Of a stretch of DNA of 64,000 nt, positions 47,746 to 59,935 are shown piece after piece. Positions within the stretch are counted from its first letter, which is position 1, and each line of letters opens with the position of its first letter. The stretch is taken from assembly GCA_000231825.2 (NCBI GenBank), contig JH720336.1, forward strand, positions 376,235 through 440,234. The letters are read 5' to 3'. The notes under the pieces were generated by a model. It made no database searches, had not been told where the DNA came from, and worked only from the letters and a program-made list of their open reading frames with translations. This DNA is from Tetrahymena elliotti 4EA (lineage: Eukaryota; Ciliophora; Oligohymenophorea; Hymenostomatida; Tetrahymenidae). The position numbers and the translations under genes were made by a program.

Positions 47746-49971
47746 TCACATTTCTTCAGCTTAACTACCAACGAACATATTTTTTTATTGATATTATTGT
47801 GAAGTGAATGCCCATCCAGATAAGTAAGGAAGAGAAAGCTATTAAATATTTTAATTATTAATTTTAAAAGAGTAAAAAAATATTTTCATTTTTAAAAACT
47901 CAAAATATTATATTCTGTTTGTTTATTTATTGTCTCATTTTTATTTTTTAAAATTAAATTTTGAATAAATAAGTTAATATCCTCAAAAACATCTCAGAAA
48001 GTTAATTTAAAAATGTTAGTAAAGATTACTTTATAATTTTATTTTAATTTAGTTTCTTTTAAATATCCAAACATTTCTACTTTTATAATTAAAAAGATTA
48101 ATTCTTGATTCAAGATTCAGGCGCCACTTAAAATTAATTCAAAAAGTTTAAGGTGGTTGATTAAAAATATGTTATTTTTATAAAATTAAAGATGGGGGTT
48201 ATTAAAAATAAAATATTTTGCAACAGCATTTGATATTTTTAAAATATTTTTCTTAGATTTATGATTTAACTTATCTTTATTAATTACCAACTCTAATCTA
48301 AGACAATATATCATGAAATATTAGATGAATTCATTTTAAAATAAAAAGAAATACCTTAATGTTATCTTGGATAAACTTAAATTTTGTTATGGGGAAATCG
48401 ACATCAATTTTATCACCAATTTCTTCCCCATCTTAGCCTTTAAAGCGAACAGATAGTTTAACTTAATTATTTTGACTATCTCTTTATATTCTCAAATATT
48501 TGTTTTCTTAAGTGTTATTATCAACTTCAATTCAACAAAAAAGAAATTTTAGTTTGTTTGTCTCAAAGAAAAATGATAATAGAAATTTACCTAAAAATAA
48601 ATCTTTAGTATTTTAGTTATCTATGTCATGATAAATAATTTTGTCTAATTAATCTAAAGATATTCTAAAATATTTAGCATTTATATGCTTTACAGACTTT
48701 TTTAAAAAGAAATACTCAAATAATGTTAAGGCAAATAATAATTTTTTACCATATTGTCATCCGATTTTGGTACATTTTTAGAAAATTAAAATAACATGCC
48801 ATGAAATCTAGAAGATAATCCTATAGATGCCTTTTTTTAAACAACTTAGGCCTATTAATTTAATAAAATTTAAGGTTTATTACTAATAAATCAAATAAGG
48901 CATAATTAATGTATTTGATTAAGAAAGTTCTATATATTTGATAATAATTTGTATTTATTTTTACAGGAATAGGAACTATATAAATTGTATGAGTTTATCC
49001 AGCAATGTAAATTGAATCATTCCAAGCTATTTCAATAAAAATAAATTAAAATTATATTAAAATTAAATATTGTATTCATACCTTAAAAGGGTAATTTTGA
49101 GTAACCAACTTTTGTAGTTTATCCTTACTACTAGCTCTAAGATTACTAATACTTCTTTTGATAACTTTATTATGGTTAACTTTTCTACTCAATATTATAT
49201 TAATTTTAATATGAACTCTCCTATGCATCAAAAGCTCCTTTGGGCATTTCATTTGATAAATTGAAGCTATTTATTTTATATACTTTATTAAAGAAAATTG
49301 GATTCTTTTTCATCCTATCTGATTAATTTACTTTGCTAATTGTTAAGGCTTTTAAAGAACCTAAAAAGTTTCATTGTACTTTTACTCTACTGATAAATCA
49401 TCTCTTACTTTAATATTAATATTCCAAAAGAAATTTTTGTTTCTAATAAATAATATCAGATATCTTCAACTATTATCATTTAGCCACTACTTTCTTTCTT
49501 AGCCAAATAATAACCAAAGTCAAATTAACTAAAATAATTCAAACTTAATCTAAACATATACCAACTATATATTAGTTTAATTTAATCTACTTATTTTAGT
49601 TAACAATATCAAAAATTATTTTTAGCAAAAATTTATTTTGAAATAATTAGCTCTTCAAAAAAAATTATTTTTATCTTTAATTTCTTTTATACTTTTCAAG
49701 CTCTTGAGATTAATTTACCAACCTATTTTAGTATTGATATTAATATAAGGTAAAATAATAATTTATTTCTTTCAAATACTAATTCTAATTCAATTTATTA
49801 GTATTCAAAAAAAATTATTCTAAAAAGAAAAATAAATAAAAAAAGTGTCAACTGAATCTACACTAAATATCCTTTCTTGCTTATCTTTTATCGTTCAAAT
49901 AATCTTAATACTATTCTTTGGTGAACTAATTGAATATTCCACATATAAATATTTTTTTAAAATTGATGCAT
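47746..49971 (-). CDS. Uncharacterised multi-exon gene (5' end unresolved)
   Basis: The 3' six exons are clear and in phase: 49360-49082, 49026-48965, 48851-48750, 48714-48591, 48524-48355, 47838-47746, ending at TGA 47746-47748. They encode a Gln-rich linker (EQKSQPQQSYQKKYQQSQSQ), then a ~190-residue globular-looking part (AWNDSIYIAGQTHTIYIVPI, KASIGLSSRFHGMLFQFSKN, KYFRISLDQLDKIIYHDIDN, VKLSVRFKGQDGEEIGDKID, PYLSGWAFTSQQYQQKNM). The beta-rich pattern with paired hydrophobics could be a C2-, arrestin- or adaptor-ear-like fold, but none was recognised. Upstream, an exon ending at 49409 and an ATG-led open stretch from 49971 are plausible but could not be joined cleanly. An in-frame TGA near 49440 needs an unseen intron. 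Product unknown. Confidence 0.6.
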
Positions 49972-52541
49972 ATTAAGTTATTATTCTGAACTAATAAATA
50001 ATCAAAATATTTCTAGAAAATATTTATTAATATTTTTTTCAAATTTACATTTTAGAATAAGCAGCTTTGGTAAACTTATTTTTCAATCTATAAATTTATT
50101 AAGTAAGTGATATTATTATGTGAGAGGAATGTGATTAGGACATTTTATTAAATTTGTAGATATTTAATTTAAAACCATAAACATTTTAATCTACTTTTTA
50201 TTAATATAATAATGAATATTAAATTAATTTTTCTACAATTTTTTTTGATAATTTTTGATATAAAGATTTACAGAAGTTTATTTAATATTGAATATTAATT
50301 TTTAATTCTTTTATTTATTTAAATTGTTTAAACCAATAACTTCAAAGTTCCTTAAGTATAGACACACAACCAAAAAAAAAGCTTTTAAATAAAAATAAAT
50401 CATTTTATTACTTCATCAAAACATTTAAATTGTCTCATTCTTTTAAAAAATATTATCATATTCAAGAAAATATCTTGAAACTATTTTGATGCAATTAGGA
50501 AAAAGAAGCATTTATTTTTATTTGAAATATTAATTTAAATTTTTTTTAGTTCAAAAATTTTTATTTAGAGGAAGTTAAGCTTTTTTTATAATTAATTAAG
50601 AAAATTAAAAAATTAAAAAAATCTGTTCAGAAAAGCAGATAATTAATTTCCTAGAAGAATGGTTTTGAAGTCTTTTCAGTGTAAGAAACCAATCACTAAG
50701 CAGATAAGCGGATAAGTTTTTAAGTATTGTATGGTATACCTCAAAAGAAGTTATTCAGTTAACCCTCTTGACTGAAAAGCATTCACTTTATTTGAAATGC
50801 TAAACTTCTATTATATTTATGAATCTCTTTCGACAGAAGAAAAAAATAATTAAAAAAAAACATTACCAATCCCCCGCATTCCTAAAAATTCTGCTTAGAA
50901 GACTCTCATGCTTAAAAGACCATTAAGCTTAGATTTCTTGATGAAACCATTCTCCAAATTCTCTCTAAATCCTATTTTAAATATATAAAAAAGTATTTTT
51001 TAAAAAACAATTAGATAGACATGAAAATTAGAATAGCCACTATAAAAAATAAATAAATAAAAATTAAATAAATAAAAACAAATAAATAAAAATAAATAAA
51101 ATAAATAAAAAAAACAAACAAATAAATAAAATTAAAAATAGATATAAAACCAAATAAATAAAACATAAAAAACACAAACAAAATAAACAAAATATAAAAG
51201 ATAAATACTATAGCTCTCATATGGATCATTTTTCTTTAATGATCATATCATACCACCTTTAATAGCATATTAAATTTTAAAAATATGAGGTAGCTAATCA
51301 ATATCTTTTAAGTACATGAATAACAAAATATAAAATAAAAGGTTTTTGCTCCTTATTATCTTTTTTAATGTAAATTAAATTATCAGAAACAGAATATCTA
51401 CAATAGTTTTGTTTAATTTGCAATTAATTACACTAATATTTACAAAATTAACATGATCTTTACTTAAAGATTAATTGAAATAGAAAATCGAAAGAATATT
51501 TTCTGTTTTAGATGAATGAAGAAAATTTTGAATTTTAAATAAACAATTCTAGAGTTAAAGTTGTATTTGAAAATTTTTATTTTGCTTATTTTTAAATTCT
51601 AAATATTAATCTAAAATTTAATCTTATTTTTTTGTTGTTATTCAAGGGGATATTTGTGTTCTTATCGAAATTCGTTTAAAATACAAAAATTTAAATTAGG
51701 ATTATGATTTCATTATAATTTAATACCCATTTATATTTGGATATAGTTATAAGTTAAATCTACTTAAGTATTTTTAAGTAAAAATCCTTTTAAAAACTTT
51801 AAAATTAGAAGAAAACTAAATATGTAGGTAGGCAGCACAGGTAGATACAAAGTAATGTTATGAAGACAATTATTTTGTTTTGTTTGGTAATAATCAACTA
51901 AAATCAAATAATTACAAAATTTAAATAATAAAAGAACATTTAAAAATTATTTGAATTGAGTGAAAATTCGATAAAATTTTGATTTTTTTTTTGTTTGTTT
52001 TTTATTAGCTTCCAAAACATTAGAAATGATAAATTAAATTGACAAAAAGCAATTTGTAAAATGGAATTACTACTGAATTCTGTTTTTAGTCTATCTCTTG
52101 GTAATAGCTGTATTTTAAAGACTTTCTTAATTTATTTGTGATTTTATTTATATAAATTCAATGTTTATTTGTTTTTATTCTTTTCTTTCTTTCTTTGATT
52201 GATTTGTTTTTGTTTGATTTAAAAGAAGTTAATCAATGAATGTATACATATATGAGTGAGCGAATGAATGAATGAAAAAATTAACAATGTTTTGTTTCTT
52301 TGTTTGCTTGCTTTTTGTTTGTTTGTTTTTTTTGATTGCTTGGTTTTTAACAATGATTGTAATGAATTTGTTCGATTTGAAGAGGCAAAGATTAAACATA
52401 TATAAAAAGAAAAGGAAATTAAATAACAAATAAATAAATAATAATTGAATTCTTAATATTTACAAAAAAGTAATTTCAAAGAAGAAACAAAGCAAATAAT
52501 ACAAAGAGATATTTAAAATAAATAGCTAATAAATTCAAGAG
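49972..52541. other. Long intergenic region with an anomalous segment
   Basis: AT-rich, with (AAAT)n tracts at 51030-51190 and (TGAA)/(TTTG) simple repeats at 52200-52330. The segment 50641-50960 is more complex (listed separately). No confirmed gene. Confidence 0.45.
50641..50970. other. Complex segment: possible minus-strand exons or an RNA gene
   Basis: G/C-richer than the DNA around it. On minus, 50968-50872 can be read as LENGFIKKSKLNGLL, then MRVFQAEFLGMRGI, ending at a gtaatg donor. A second open piece (50822-50700) follows an AG, but the phases do not join. It also contains gaatggttt (50657) and its complement aaaccattc (50944), which could pair. No known snRNA, SRP or telomerase RNA sequence was recognised. 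Confidence 0.3.
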
Positions 52542-53015
52542 ATGCTTTCTTCATTTTTCAGGAAGAGTAATTTGAATAAAAAGAAGGTTGATGACTTAGA
52601 AGAGAAGGAGAATATTCCCTTCTTGGAAGAGCTTGATGAAAAGAAAAAGAAAAAAGATGATAAGAGCACAGTCACAAATAGAAAAAGCAAGGTTGAATCA
52701 TCAGTGCCAATTCCTAAGGGTCATGAAAAATATTCTGAAGAAGATAAAGATAAGTGCCCGTACTTTTAAATGCAGAAGAATACCGAGGAAAAGCTCGGAG
52801 AGGATGGAAAGCCTAAAAAGAAAGAAAAATAACCTAAGGGAGGTTGTCCTTTTATGCCTTCTGAAAAGAAGAAGAACCCAAATTTGGAATGCATTTCATA
52901 AGGCTGGAATGAAGAATTTATTTCACCTCATTCTTATTAAATTGACTACAGAGGCTTTTTATCTTTCTCATTTGACTAGCTTGAAAAACCCAATTTCGTA
53001 ATAAAAATTTCTTGA
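52542..53015 (+). CDS. Small Lys/Glu-rich protein with two Cys-Pro motifs
   Basis: One exon of 474 nt encodes 157 aa, ATG 52542 to TGA 53013-53015. A Lys/Glu-rich, probably disordered N-terminus (EELDEKKKKKDDKS) is followed by DKCPYFQMQ (Cys72) and KGGCPFMPSEK (Cys102). A more hydrophobic C-terminus follows (GWNEEFISPHSYQIDYRGFL). CP dipeptides flanked by hydrophobic residues resemble heme-regulatory motifs, or metal/redox Cys sites. That is inference from motif only, and two copies can arise by chance. No signal peptide or membrane segment. The TAA after CPYF is read as Gln, otherwise the protein would stop at 75 aa. The next gene starts 540 bp downstream on the same strand. Confidence 0.75.
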
Positions 53016-53552
53016 ATTTAAAATTTCTTTTGAATTTGTTGAAGCAGTAATTAGCAGAGTTGTTGAATTATTATAAACTATTGAGAAAATATGTAGAAGC
53101 ACCATAGTTTTTTTTAATTTGAGGCATATTTCAGTTATTACACTAATATTATTAATTCTCTAGTAGTACTTTAATCAAACTAAATTAATTAATTCCATTC
53201 AAAAATCAAATTAATAGGCCTTTTAAAAAAATATACTCCCATTCTTTTTTTTCACGCAAAATATGCAAGAAAGAAACAAAGAAATTCAGCAACTTAATTT
53301 TTTTAAACAAAGATCTTTCAAATTACATTCAAATTATCAGTCTCTTCTATTTTTAAAATCAATACTTTAAACAAATAACAACAAAGCAACACCCTACTTA
53401 CTTAACTACCTGCTAACTATCTAGCAACAAATGTGTTATGACAACAGAAATTTTAAAAATTTTATTTCAACGTTTATTTTATCAAAAAGAATTTGAAGGA
53501 AAAGAGAAAAGTCTTTGATACCTATCCTGTATATTTAAAACACACACTTTTT
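53016..53552. other. Intergenic region, possible 5' exon of the next gene
   Basis: AT-rich. From 53442 the frame of the following TPR gene is open (VFDTYPVYLKHTLF) up to its ATG at 53553, so a 5' exon with an upstream start may lie here. Confidence 0.4.
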
Positions 53553-55859
53553 ATGAATGACGAAAATATGAAGAAAGTACGTGAGTTAGAAGTTGCTTAG
53601 CGCTTCTTCGTATATGACAAGTTGCGTGAAAAAGGTAATAAGGAATTCCATAAGGGAAATTATGAAGAATCTATTTTGTACTATGAAAGAGCTATGAGTT
53701 GTTTCAAGTGGCTATAACATGTTGAAAAAGAAGATAGTGATGATGAAGATGAAAAAAAGACTACAGCTGCATCATCATCTTCTTCTAATTCTTCAGATAC
53801 AGATAAAAAGGATCTTAATGATGACTAAATTGAGGAAAAAAAAGAAAATCATGAAATTCATGTTGAAATGGAGGAAGATAATACTGAAAACGACCCTCTT
53901 TTCAAGGACTTACCTAAAGAAACTCCTGAAGAAAAGAAGGAGAGATTAGCCCTTTTAGAATAAGTTAAAAAGGAAAAGAAAGCTTTCAGAAAAAAATACA
54001 AAGGATTGGTAATAAATTAATATTTTAATATCTATTATAATAATTTGATGCTACATCTCTCATAATTGATTATCAAACCTAATTTATTTGCATTAATCAT
54101 CGCATTAATTAAACAAATTATCTTATTACTTCATTGAATTTCAAGCATGATTAAAAAATTAATAATTTTGTTAAAAAAGAACGTGCAATCATTCTTACTT
54201 ACTGTAAACAACAAAGATAATAAAAATTATAAATTCACTCACTCACTTCTTATTAATTTTTTTACTCCAATCAAGATTCACCTAAATAAAATTTTTCTTC
54301 AAAAGAGCTGATCCTATTTTTGCAACATCATCCAAAAAATTAGTTTTGCAAATTTTTAAAGTGAATTTTTGAGTGAAATAAAGAATGAAATTTACTCAAA
54401 AAAAGCAGTTAATTTTTTATTTTTAGCAACAAGAAAATTAATTTGTTGTCTATTTAAAGATCAAATTTTTATTCAGTAATCAATTAGGAGAAATTTAAAT
54501 TTTAAATTAGTTTTTAAATGAGGAATAATATGAAAAATGAATTATTTTATATTAATAGATGGTCACATATACTGATGATAATGTAGTTTTACATGATGGA
54601 GAAGACTTAACAGATAGTTAAGATATTGAAATGAGATAGAGTATGTTAATGACCATTTACATGAGTTTAGCAGTTGCTTACATGAAATGTTTCTATTTCA
54701 AAATGGCCCAAGTTGCTCTTGAAGATGCATATAAAATAACATAAAAAAGTTCTTAAATTCTATTTAGAAGATCATAGGCTGTTGCTTACAATAAATTCAG
54801 TACCATTAAGGAACTTGAAGATGCAAAGAAGGACATTGAAACTGCTATCGAAATGAAGAGATTTGAAAAGATTTTCTAATAAGAACAAGGTATCCTAAGA
54901 ATTATGAATCTATCTGATCATAATGAAGCCTATGTTAACCTTGTAAAATTTTATATTGATTATTCTTCTTCACTTTATTTAAATTTTCTTTTTTAACTTA
55001 AACTTTTATTTAAAAGGCCCATTACTGTGTCTCAAGAATTAAAGAAAGATCTGATTTTGAAACTGAATAAATTACCATGCTTTTTAGGAGAGAAAAACAC
55101 ATTGAAGAAGTTGAATAAAGATTGATAAGTGAAGGTAATTTTCTTTTCTTTTTCTGTTCTGAATAAATCTCAATTTATTTATATATAAATGTTTTAATTA
55201 AAACGAATATGTAAAATCTATTTTTATTAGGTAAAATCCCTAAGGATCATGATGATGAATCGAGCTCCAATTTTATTTAAATGAATGAGGAACACCAAGA
55301 ATATGAAATTATTTTAGAAATGATGAGAAAGTATTACAGAGTTATTGAATTTTACACAGAAACAAAAAAACCTGATCAAGTTAAGATAGCTAAGAAGGAA
55401 TTATAAACTCTTTGTGAGACAGTTAATTTAATGAATTATTTGTTAAAGTTAGACTTTAAGGATTACAAAAGTAATGGAATAATGAATAAACTTAGAGAAG
55501 AATTGCAAGTTGATTTAGAAAATGATAAAATTTTGAGAAGATTAGATCGTCTCAGAAAAGATAAAGTTAAAGATATTTTTGAGAATGGTAATTATAACTT
55601 CGAAGTATTCTAATATGCCTTAAAGGATTACTTCAAGAAGAAAGAAGAAAAAGAATAAAGAGAAAAGGAAGAAAACGAATAAAATGAAGAACAAGTTCAA
55701 ACTGGTAAGGTCTCCCCAGTTAAAAAATTACTTAATTCCATCTTTGGTTGCGAATTCTTCTTATAAATTTTACTAGTTGCTACAGTTTTTGGTTTATTCT
55801 TTTATATCAACTCAAAGGATAACGTCCTTTCTAATCTAATCTTCACTAACAAAAAATGA
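53553..55859 (+). CDS. TPR protein with C-terminal membrane anchor
   Basis: Probably a tail-anchored co-chaperone or adaptor. Exons 53553-54008, 54559-54942, 55017-55134 and 55231-55859 give 529 codons, 528 aa, in phase. A TPR unit lies near residues 22-55 (KLREKGNKEFHKGNYEESIL, YYERAMSC), as in FKBP38/AIP-type proteins. An acidic Ser/Asp/Glu-rich insert follows (~60-115), then further helical repeats (MSLAVAYMKCFYFKMAQVAL; FRRSQAVAYNKF). The C-terminal part has a Lys/Glu coiled coil and one hydrophobic helix near 490-512 (FFLQILLVATVFGLFFYI) with a short basic end. That topology suggests insertion into ER or mitochondrial outer membrane. No peptidyl-prolyl isomerase domain is visible. The frame is open upstream of the ATG, so the true start may be earlier. 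Confidence 0.8.
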
Positions 55860-56941
55860 AGATCAACTTTATGACAAAGACATCTAATCAATTCCTTCAT
55901 GATGCATTTTCACATAAAATCTATAAATAACCAGAGAAGGAAATTAAAATCAATCTATCAACACCTCCCTCCCTCCTTATAAATCAAAAACAAAAAAATA
56001 AATAATACATTAAACAAATTAATCCTTTTACCTATATATACAAAATACTTGAAAAAAATATTATATTAAATAATATTATAAATGTTTTGGCAAATACAAG
56101 CTAATTTATTTTATAATTTGCTCATGCTCTTGTTTTCACAATCTAAATATTAGTTGTTTATTGTTTATAAATCCATTCAATTCCTCTATTTTATTTTTTC
56201 AATCAATCATATCTTTCAACTTTATTTCTTTTTCTTCTCAATATTGAAATTCATTTCTGATTTTTATTTGATAAATGATATTTATTAAATTACTTGAATT
56301 TTGCTAAATTAGTTATTATTTTAAGTTATTCAATCCTTATTTTGAACAAAAAATCTACATATTTCATTCAATATAAAATGTATACACATTACCTTTTAAA
56401 TTAAATAAATACTTTTTTTAGTGACTAAAAAATACCTTACAATATTTAAAAAAATAAATGTGAAGCTTTAAATCTTTTATTAAGATCAATTATTGATTTG
56501 ATCAGCAATAAGATTATTTGTTATCAGACCTAATTATCCAAAAGTAGAATTTTCTAAAAGAAGATTTAAACTAAAGAAATTTGAAAATAAATAACTTAAA
56601 AAAATTACTTTAGATATAAAGATTTTTTAAAATTTAGAAATTGATATTTAATAAAATTTTCATTTTAAGTTAAATAATAATTTAAGAATTGAAAAAAAAT
56701 GTCAAGAAAGTGTAATACAAAAAAGTAAATAAATTATGAAAAATATAATAAACTAAATAATTAATGTTATCAAATAATAATTTTTTTGACTACTTTCTAG
56801 TTGATTTTCTTAGTTATTTTATTAGTTATTCAAGATTGAATTTATTTGTTGTTGTTATTTAATTTAAGACAAAATTTATTGATTAAAATAACTTTATATC
56901 AGTCAGTTTAATCAGGAGAGTTTTTAATTTCATAGTTTTGA
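55860..56941. other. Intergenic region between convergent genes
   Basis: AT-rich 3' flanks of the TPR gene (plus) and B-box gene (minus). No coding sequence seen. Confidence 0.5.
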
Positions 56942-58739
56942 TCAATTGAAGTATAATTTTTAATTGTTCCAAGGCTGTTGAGTTTGATATCCACTATTAT
57001 TATTCTGCATATCATAATTAATTGGATTGTTGCCTATTTTGTTAGGACTATTAATGCTTTAACTTTTTAGACTATAAGGAGGTTAGACTCTGTTGAAATT
57101 GTTTTCATATGAATTTTTAAAATATTCTGAAGGCTATTTGTTAAAGTTATTCTAATCAAATCTATCAGCTAGAGGGGATCTCTGTAACATTTATTAAGAT
57201 GCAAATGGACTTTATAGATTTTATCTTCTAGAAGGGGAGGTAATATCTATCTCAGATAATGGTGCGCTTTAGATTTTACTAAGAGATGATGGCATTTACA
57301 AATCAAGCTAAGAATTTAATTATGCTTATTTCTATTCAGGGAATTATCTTGGTTAATAAATATTTCTCTATGGAATAGGTATTTAATAATTTATAGCTGA
57401 TTAGAATATTTCATTTTGTTGCTTCTCAAATTCTTATTATAATTAAATTGATTTTTGCTAAACTTTTTCTATAAATTCCAGCTCTTCTGGCTTAGCAAAT
57501 TACTTTAGTTTATCTTTTGAAGGTCTTTCAAATGTTATAAAATTGTTAGAAGGAGGTTCAGTATTATCTTCCATTTTATCATCTATGGAATTAGGAGGTC
57601 TTCTTACTTTGTTGCTTTATGGAATGCTTGAATTTGAAGTAGGCTTTTTCATTCCTATTTCTCTCAATTCATTTTTAATTCTTCTCTCTTCTTGCTTTTG
57701 CTTTAATCTTATTATGTCTGGGTCATTGATAAGATAAATGTCATCTGCATCTTTATAAAACCCTTTTTATTTATTTTACTTTTCTTAGTTTTTATTTGAA
57801 GAACTGTTAGAAATAGAATCATCATTGTCAATATCTTATTCTTTATCATAAATACTGTTTGTATTTTTCTTTGTTAATCTGTTTTCCCTTTCTGCTTTCA
57901 GCTTAGATAATGGTGACTCTAATTCATTTTTAACTAGAGGAGAAACATCCTGACTTGAAATATTACTCAAACTACTTTCATCAAATTTGACTTATTTTTT
58001 AGCACCTTTGCTTTATTAATTATAAGCTAATTTGACATATCCGCTTAAAGAATCTGTGATCTCACTGAGCTTCTCTAAATCGATTTTGATCTAGATCTTC
58101 TTTAAGTCATTTTATGAAATTTGATTGTTGCTATTTAAGCTACCTGATGATTCGAAGTTATTTGCTAATTAATCTTCTTGATTTGCTTTAAAAATTCGAA
58201 TTAAGCTCATTAAGCATTTATCCTTCTTTTAAATACCATCTAAGAATTCTTGATATTAACGTATCTTTCTTTCTATGTCTACAGTCTCATTCTTTAAATT
58301 GCTGGATTTCTTGTAACTCAGTTCTGAACATATCTTTTTGCATTTATTTTCTAATGAATTAAAGAATGTTTCAATCTCAAAAGCAACCTTTTCCTTAGCC
58401 TCTCTTTTTTTAAAATTATTCAAATATCGTAAACAAAAACTAAATAACTTACCTCAATTATCTAGTCAGATTAGTTTACAATTCTGAGCCGCTCTATGAT
58501 GATTTTTCATTTTAGGCTAGTGTCTATTTGAAATGATCTATCTTCTGTTTAGATATTTAAGTAGCTCTTTTAATCATGTCATCAATAGGTTAGAATGAAC
58601 CATATGTTTTATTCTATTTGTGCTCAGATGTGTGAATAGGTAAGCACTTAGGACAAAGAGGCATCAAACAATTGGGTTCTTCACAAAAATTAGTAATGTT
58701 TTGGCCTGCATGATATGCACAGAAAAGTTCTTTTTCCAT
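56942..58739 (-). CDS. B-box zinc-finger coiled-coil protein
   Basis: Exons 58739-58453 and 58403-56942 (49-nt intron, phase 2) give 583 codons, 582 aa. The N-terminus holds a B-box-type zinc finger (FCAYHAGQNITNFCEE, PNCLMPLCPKCLPIHTSEH), residues ~5-41, right after the start. No RING precedes it, unlike TRIM proteins. Residues ~60-230 are a Lys/Glu/Gln coiled coil (KEKVAFEIETFFNSLENKCK), as B-box proteins usually have. The rest is Ser/Asn/Gln/Pro-rich with basic KQKQEERRIKNELREI and SP motifs. B-boxes mediate protein interaction and oligomerisation; ciliates have many such genes of unknown role. An alternative in-frame ATG at 58796 would add 19 residues before the finger. The start at 58739 was preferred because the finger then begins at residue 6. 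Confidence 0.85.
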
Positions 58740-59266
58740 AGTTGTTGTTGTGTGTTTTATATTATCTAAATGTATCTTTAGCAAATAAATAAACAAATAA
58801 AAATCTTAGCAATATTTTTTAAAGCTTTTTTTGAATGTTAAATTATTATTACATTATTTTCTATGGTAACTGATTTAAAAGATTTATGATTTTGATTTTT
58901 TGGAAGATATTGATTGAATTTTGAAAATTTAATATTACTTAGAATAATTTACTTCATTACTGAACCCATCTTATTAATATGTTCGTTCGAATGGAATATT
59001 TTTGAAAAGTAACAACTTTATTTATATATCTGTAGTATCTTAATTTATTACAATAAAACCTTACATATCGTCAAATAAGATTTTAAGTCGTCTTTAACCA
59101 AATAAAAATACATAAAATATTCTCCAAAAATGAAATAAAGTTCTCTTCTTTTTATTTTTTGATTCATTTCTAATTGAATTATTTAAATTTAGGAATTTTT
59201 ATCTCAGATAAAATAATTATTTTTTCTTTTAATATTGATAAAAAATTCGCTAAATCTATCAAGTCT
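58740..59266. other. Intergenic region
   Basis: AT-rich promoter side of the B-box gene and 3' side of the small minus gene. It includes an (AAAT)/(AAAC) tract just upstream of the B-box start. No gene seen. Confidence 0.45.
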
Positions 59267-59935
59267 TCAGGATTTCTGCATAGAAACATTGTAATTTACA
59301 ATTTTAGTTTATTTCTTTATTGGAATTGATTACATGAAATATTCTTAATTAATAAAATATTAATTTTGTTCGTAAGCTATTTATTACTTTTTATTAGGTT
59401 GGCTGCCTTTGAAATTTTATTCATTAATGGTATATTGGTAATATTCTTCATCTAGTCTGTAGTTATTATCTTATTCAATCAATTTTTTTAGATCTACTTT
59501 ATCCACATTTTCTGGCTCTGTTTCCTTAATTTTTTATTTTAAGAAGATCTGACTAGTTTGAATGATTTGTCAATTTCAAGGTATAGGTTTTCTTTTATAT
59601 TAGTTTCTTATGGTAGTTAAGATAGATATTATAGAGAATCATTTTAAATTAGCATTAGTAGTATTCTTGCAGAATTTTTTTATAATACTGGATTTTTGCC
59701 TTAATATAAAAAAGATTTTATCCACTTATCTGTTGTCCTACTGCTTTTTTTAGATAGAAAATAAATTAGAATAAGATTATCAATATTCACTTTAATTAGT
59801 TTAGATTGTTTACTATTGAAAAACTTCTAATTTTTTATTACTTGAAACGAAATCTTTGGTTCTTTTATTTTTCAAAATAGAATAATTTTCAGGAGAATGA
59901 AATGAACCTTGTGGGGTTCCATCTATTTATGACAT
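59267..59935 (-). CDS. Small three-exon protein of unknown function (189 aa)
   Basis: Exons 59935-59814, 59743-59554 and 59524-59267 give 190 codons ending at TGA 59267-59269. It starts MSQIDGTPQGSFHSPENYSI and continues with FVSSNKKLEVFQYSRTTDKW. A helical stretch (SARILLMLIQNDSLQYLSQL) and an acidic end (ETEPENVDKVDLKKLIEQDN) with EEYYQY follow. Nothing recognised. The second intron, 29 nt with the unusual donor gtcaga, is inferred only because it restores the frame between two clearly coding stretches; a frameshift is the alternative. A protein-like open stretch on minus near 60245-60110 (LNEGDVDEMRNKKDIDNKRL) may be an extra 5' exon. Confidence 0.6.

Noticed and set aside
50866..50886. 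Telomerase RNA or telomere repeat (ccaatcccccgcattcc)
   Set aside because: No tandem C4A2 units and no match to the ciliate telomerase RNA template or its conserved elements.
51011..51229. 72-codon minus ORF rich in Phe, Ile and Tyr
   Set aside because: Translation of (AAAT)n/(AAAC)n simple repeat; no coding signal.
52229..52429. 66-codon minus ORF
   Set aside because: Lies in simple TGAA/TTTG repeats upstream of a plus-strand gene; composition is repeat-driven.
53719..53949. Lys/Met-rich ORF inside the TPR gene
   Set aside because: Out-of-frame shadow of exon 1 of the TPR gene; the real frame gives TPR and acidic sequence.
57543..57737. 64-codon plus ORF
   Set aside because: Antisense to the B-box gene exon 2.
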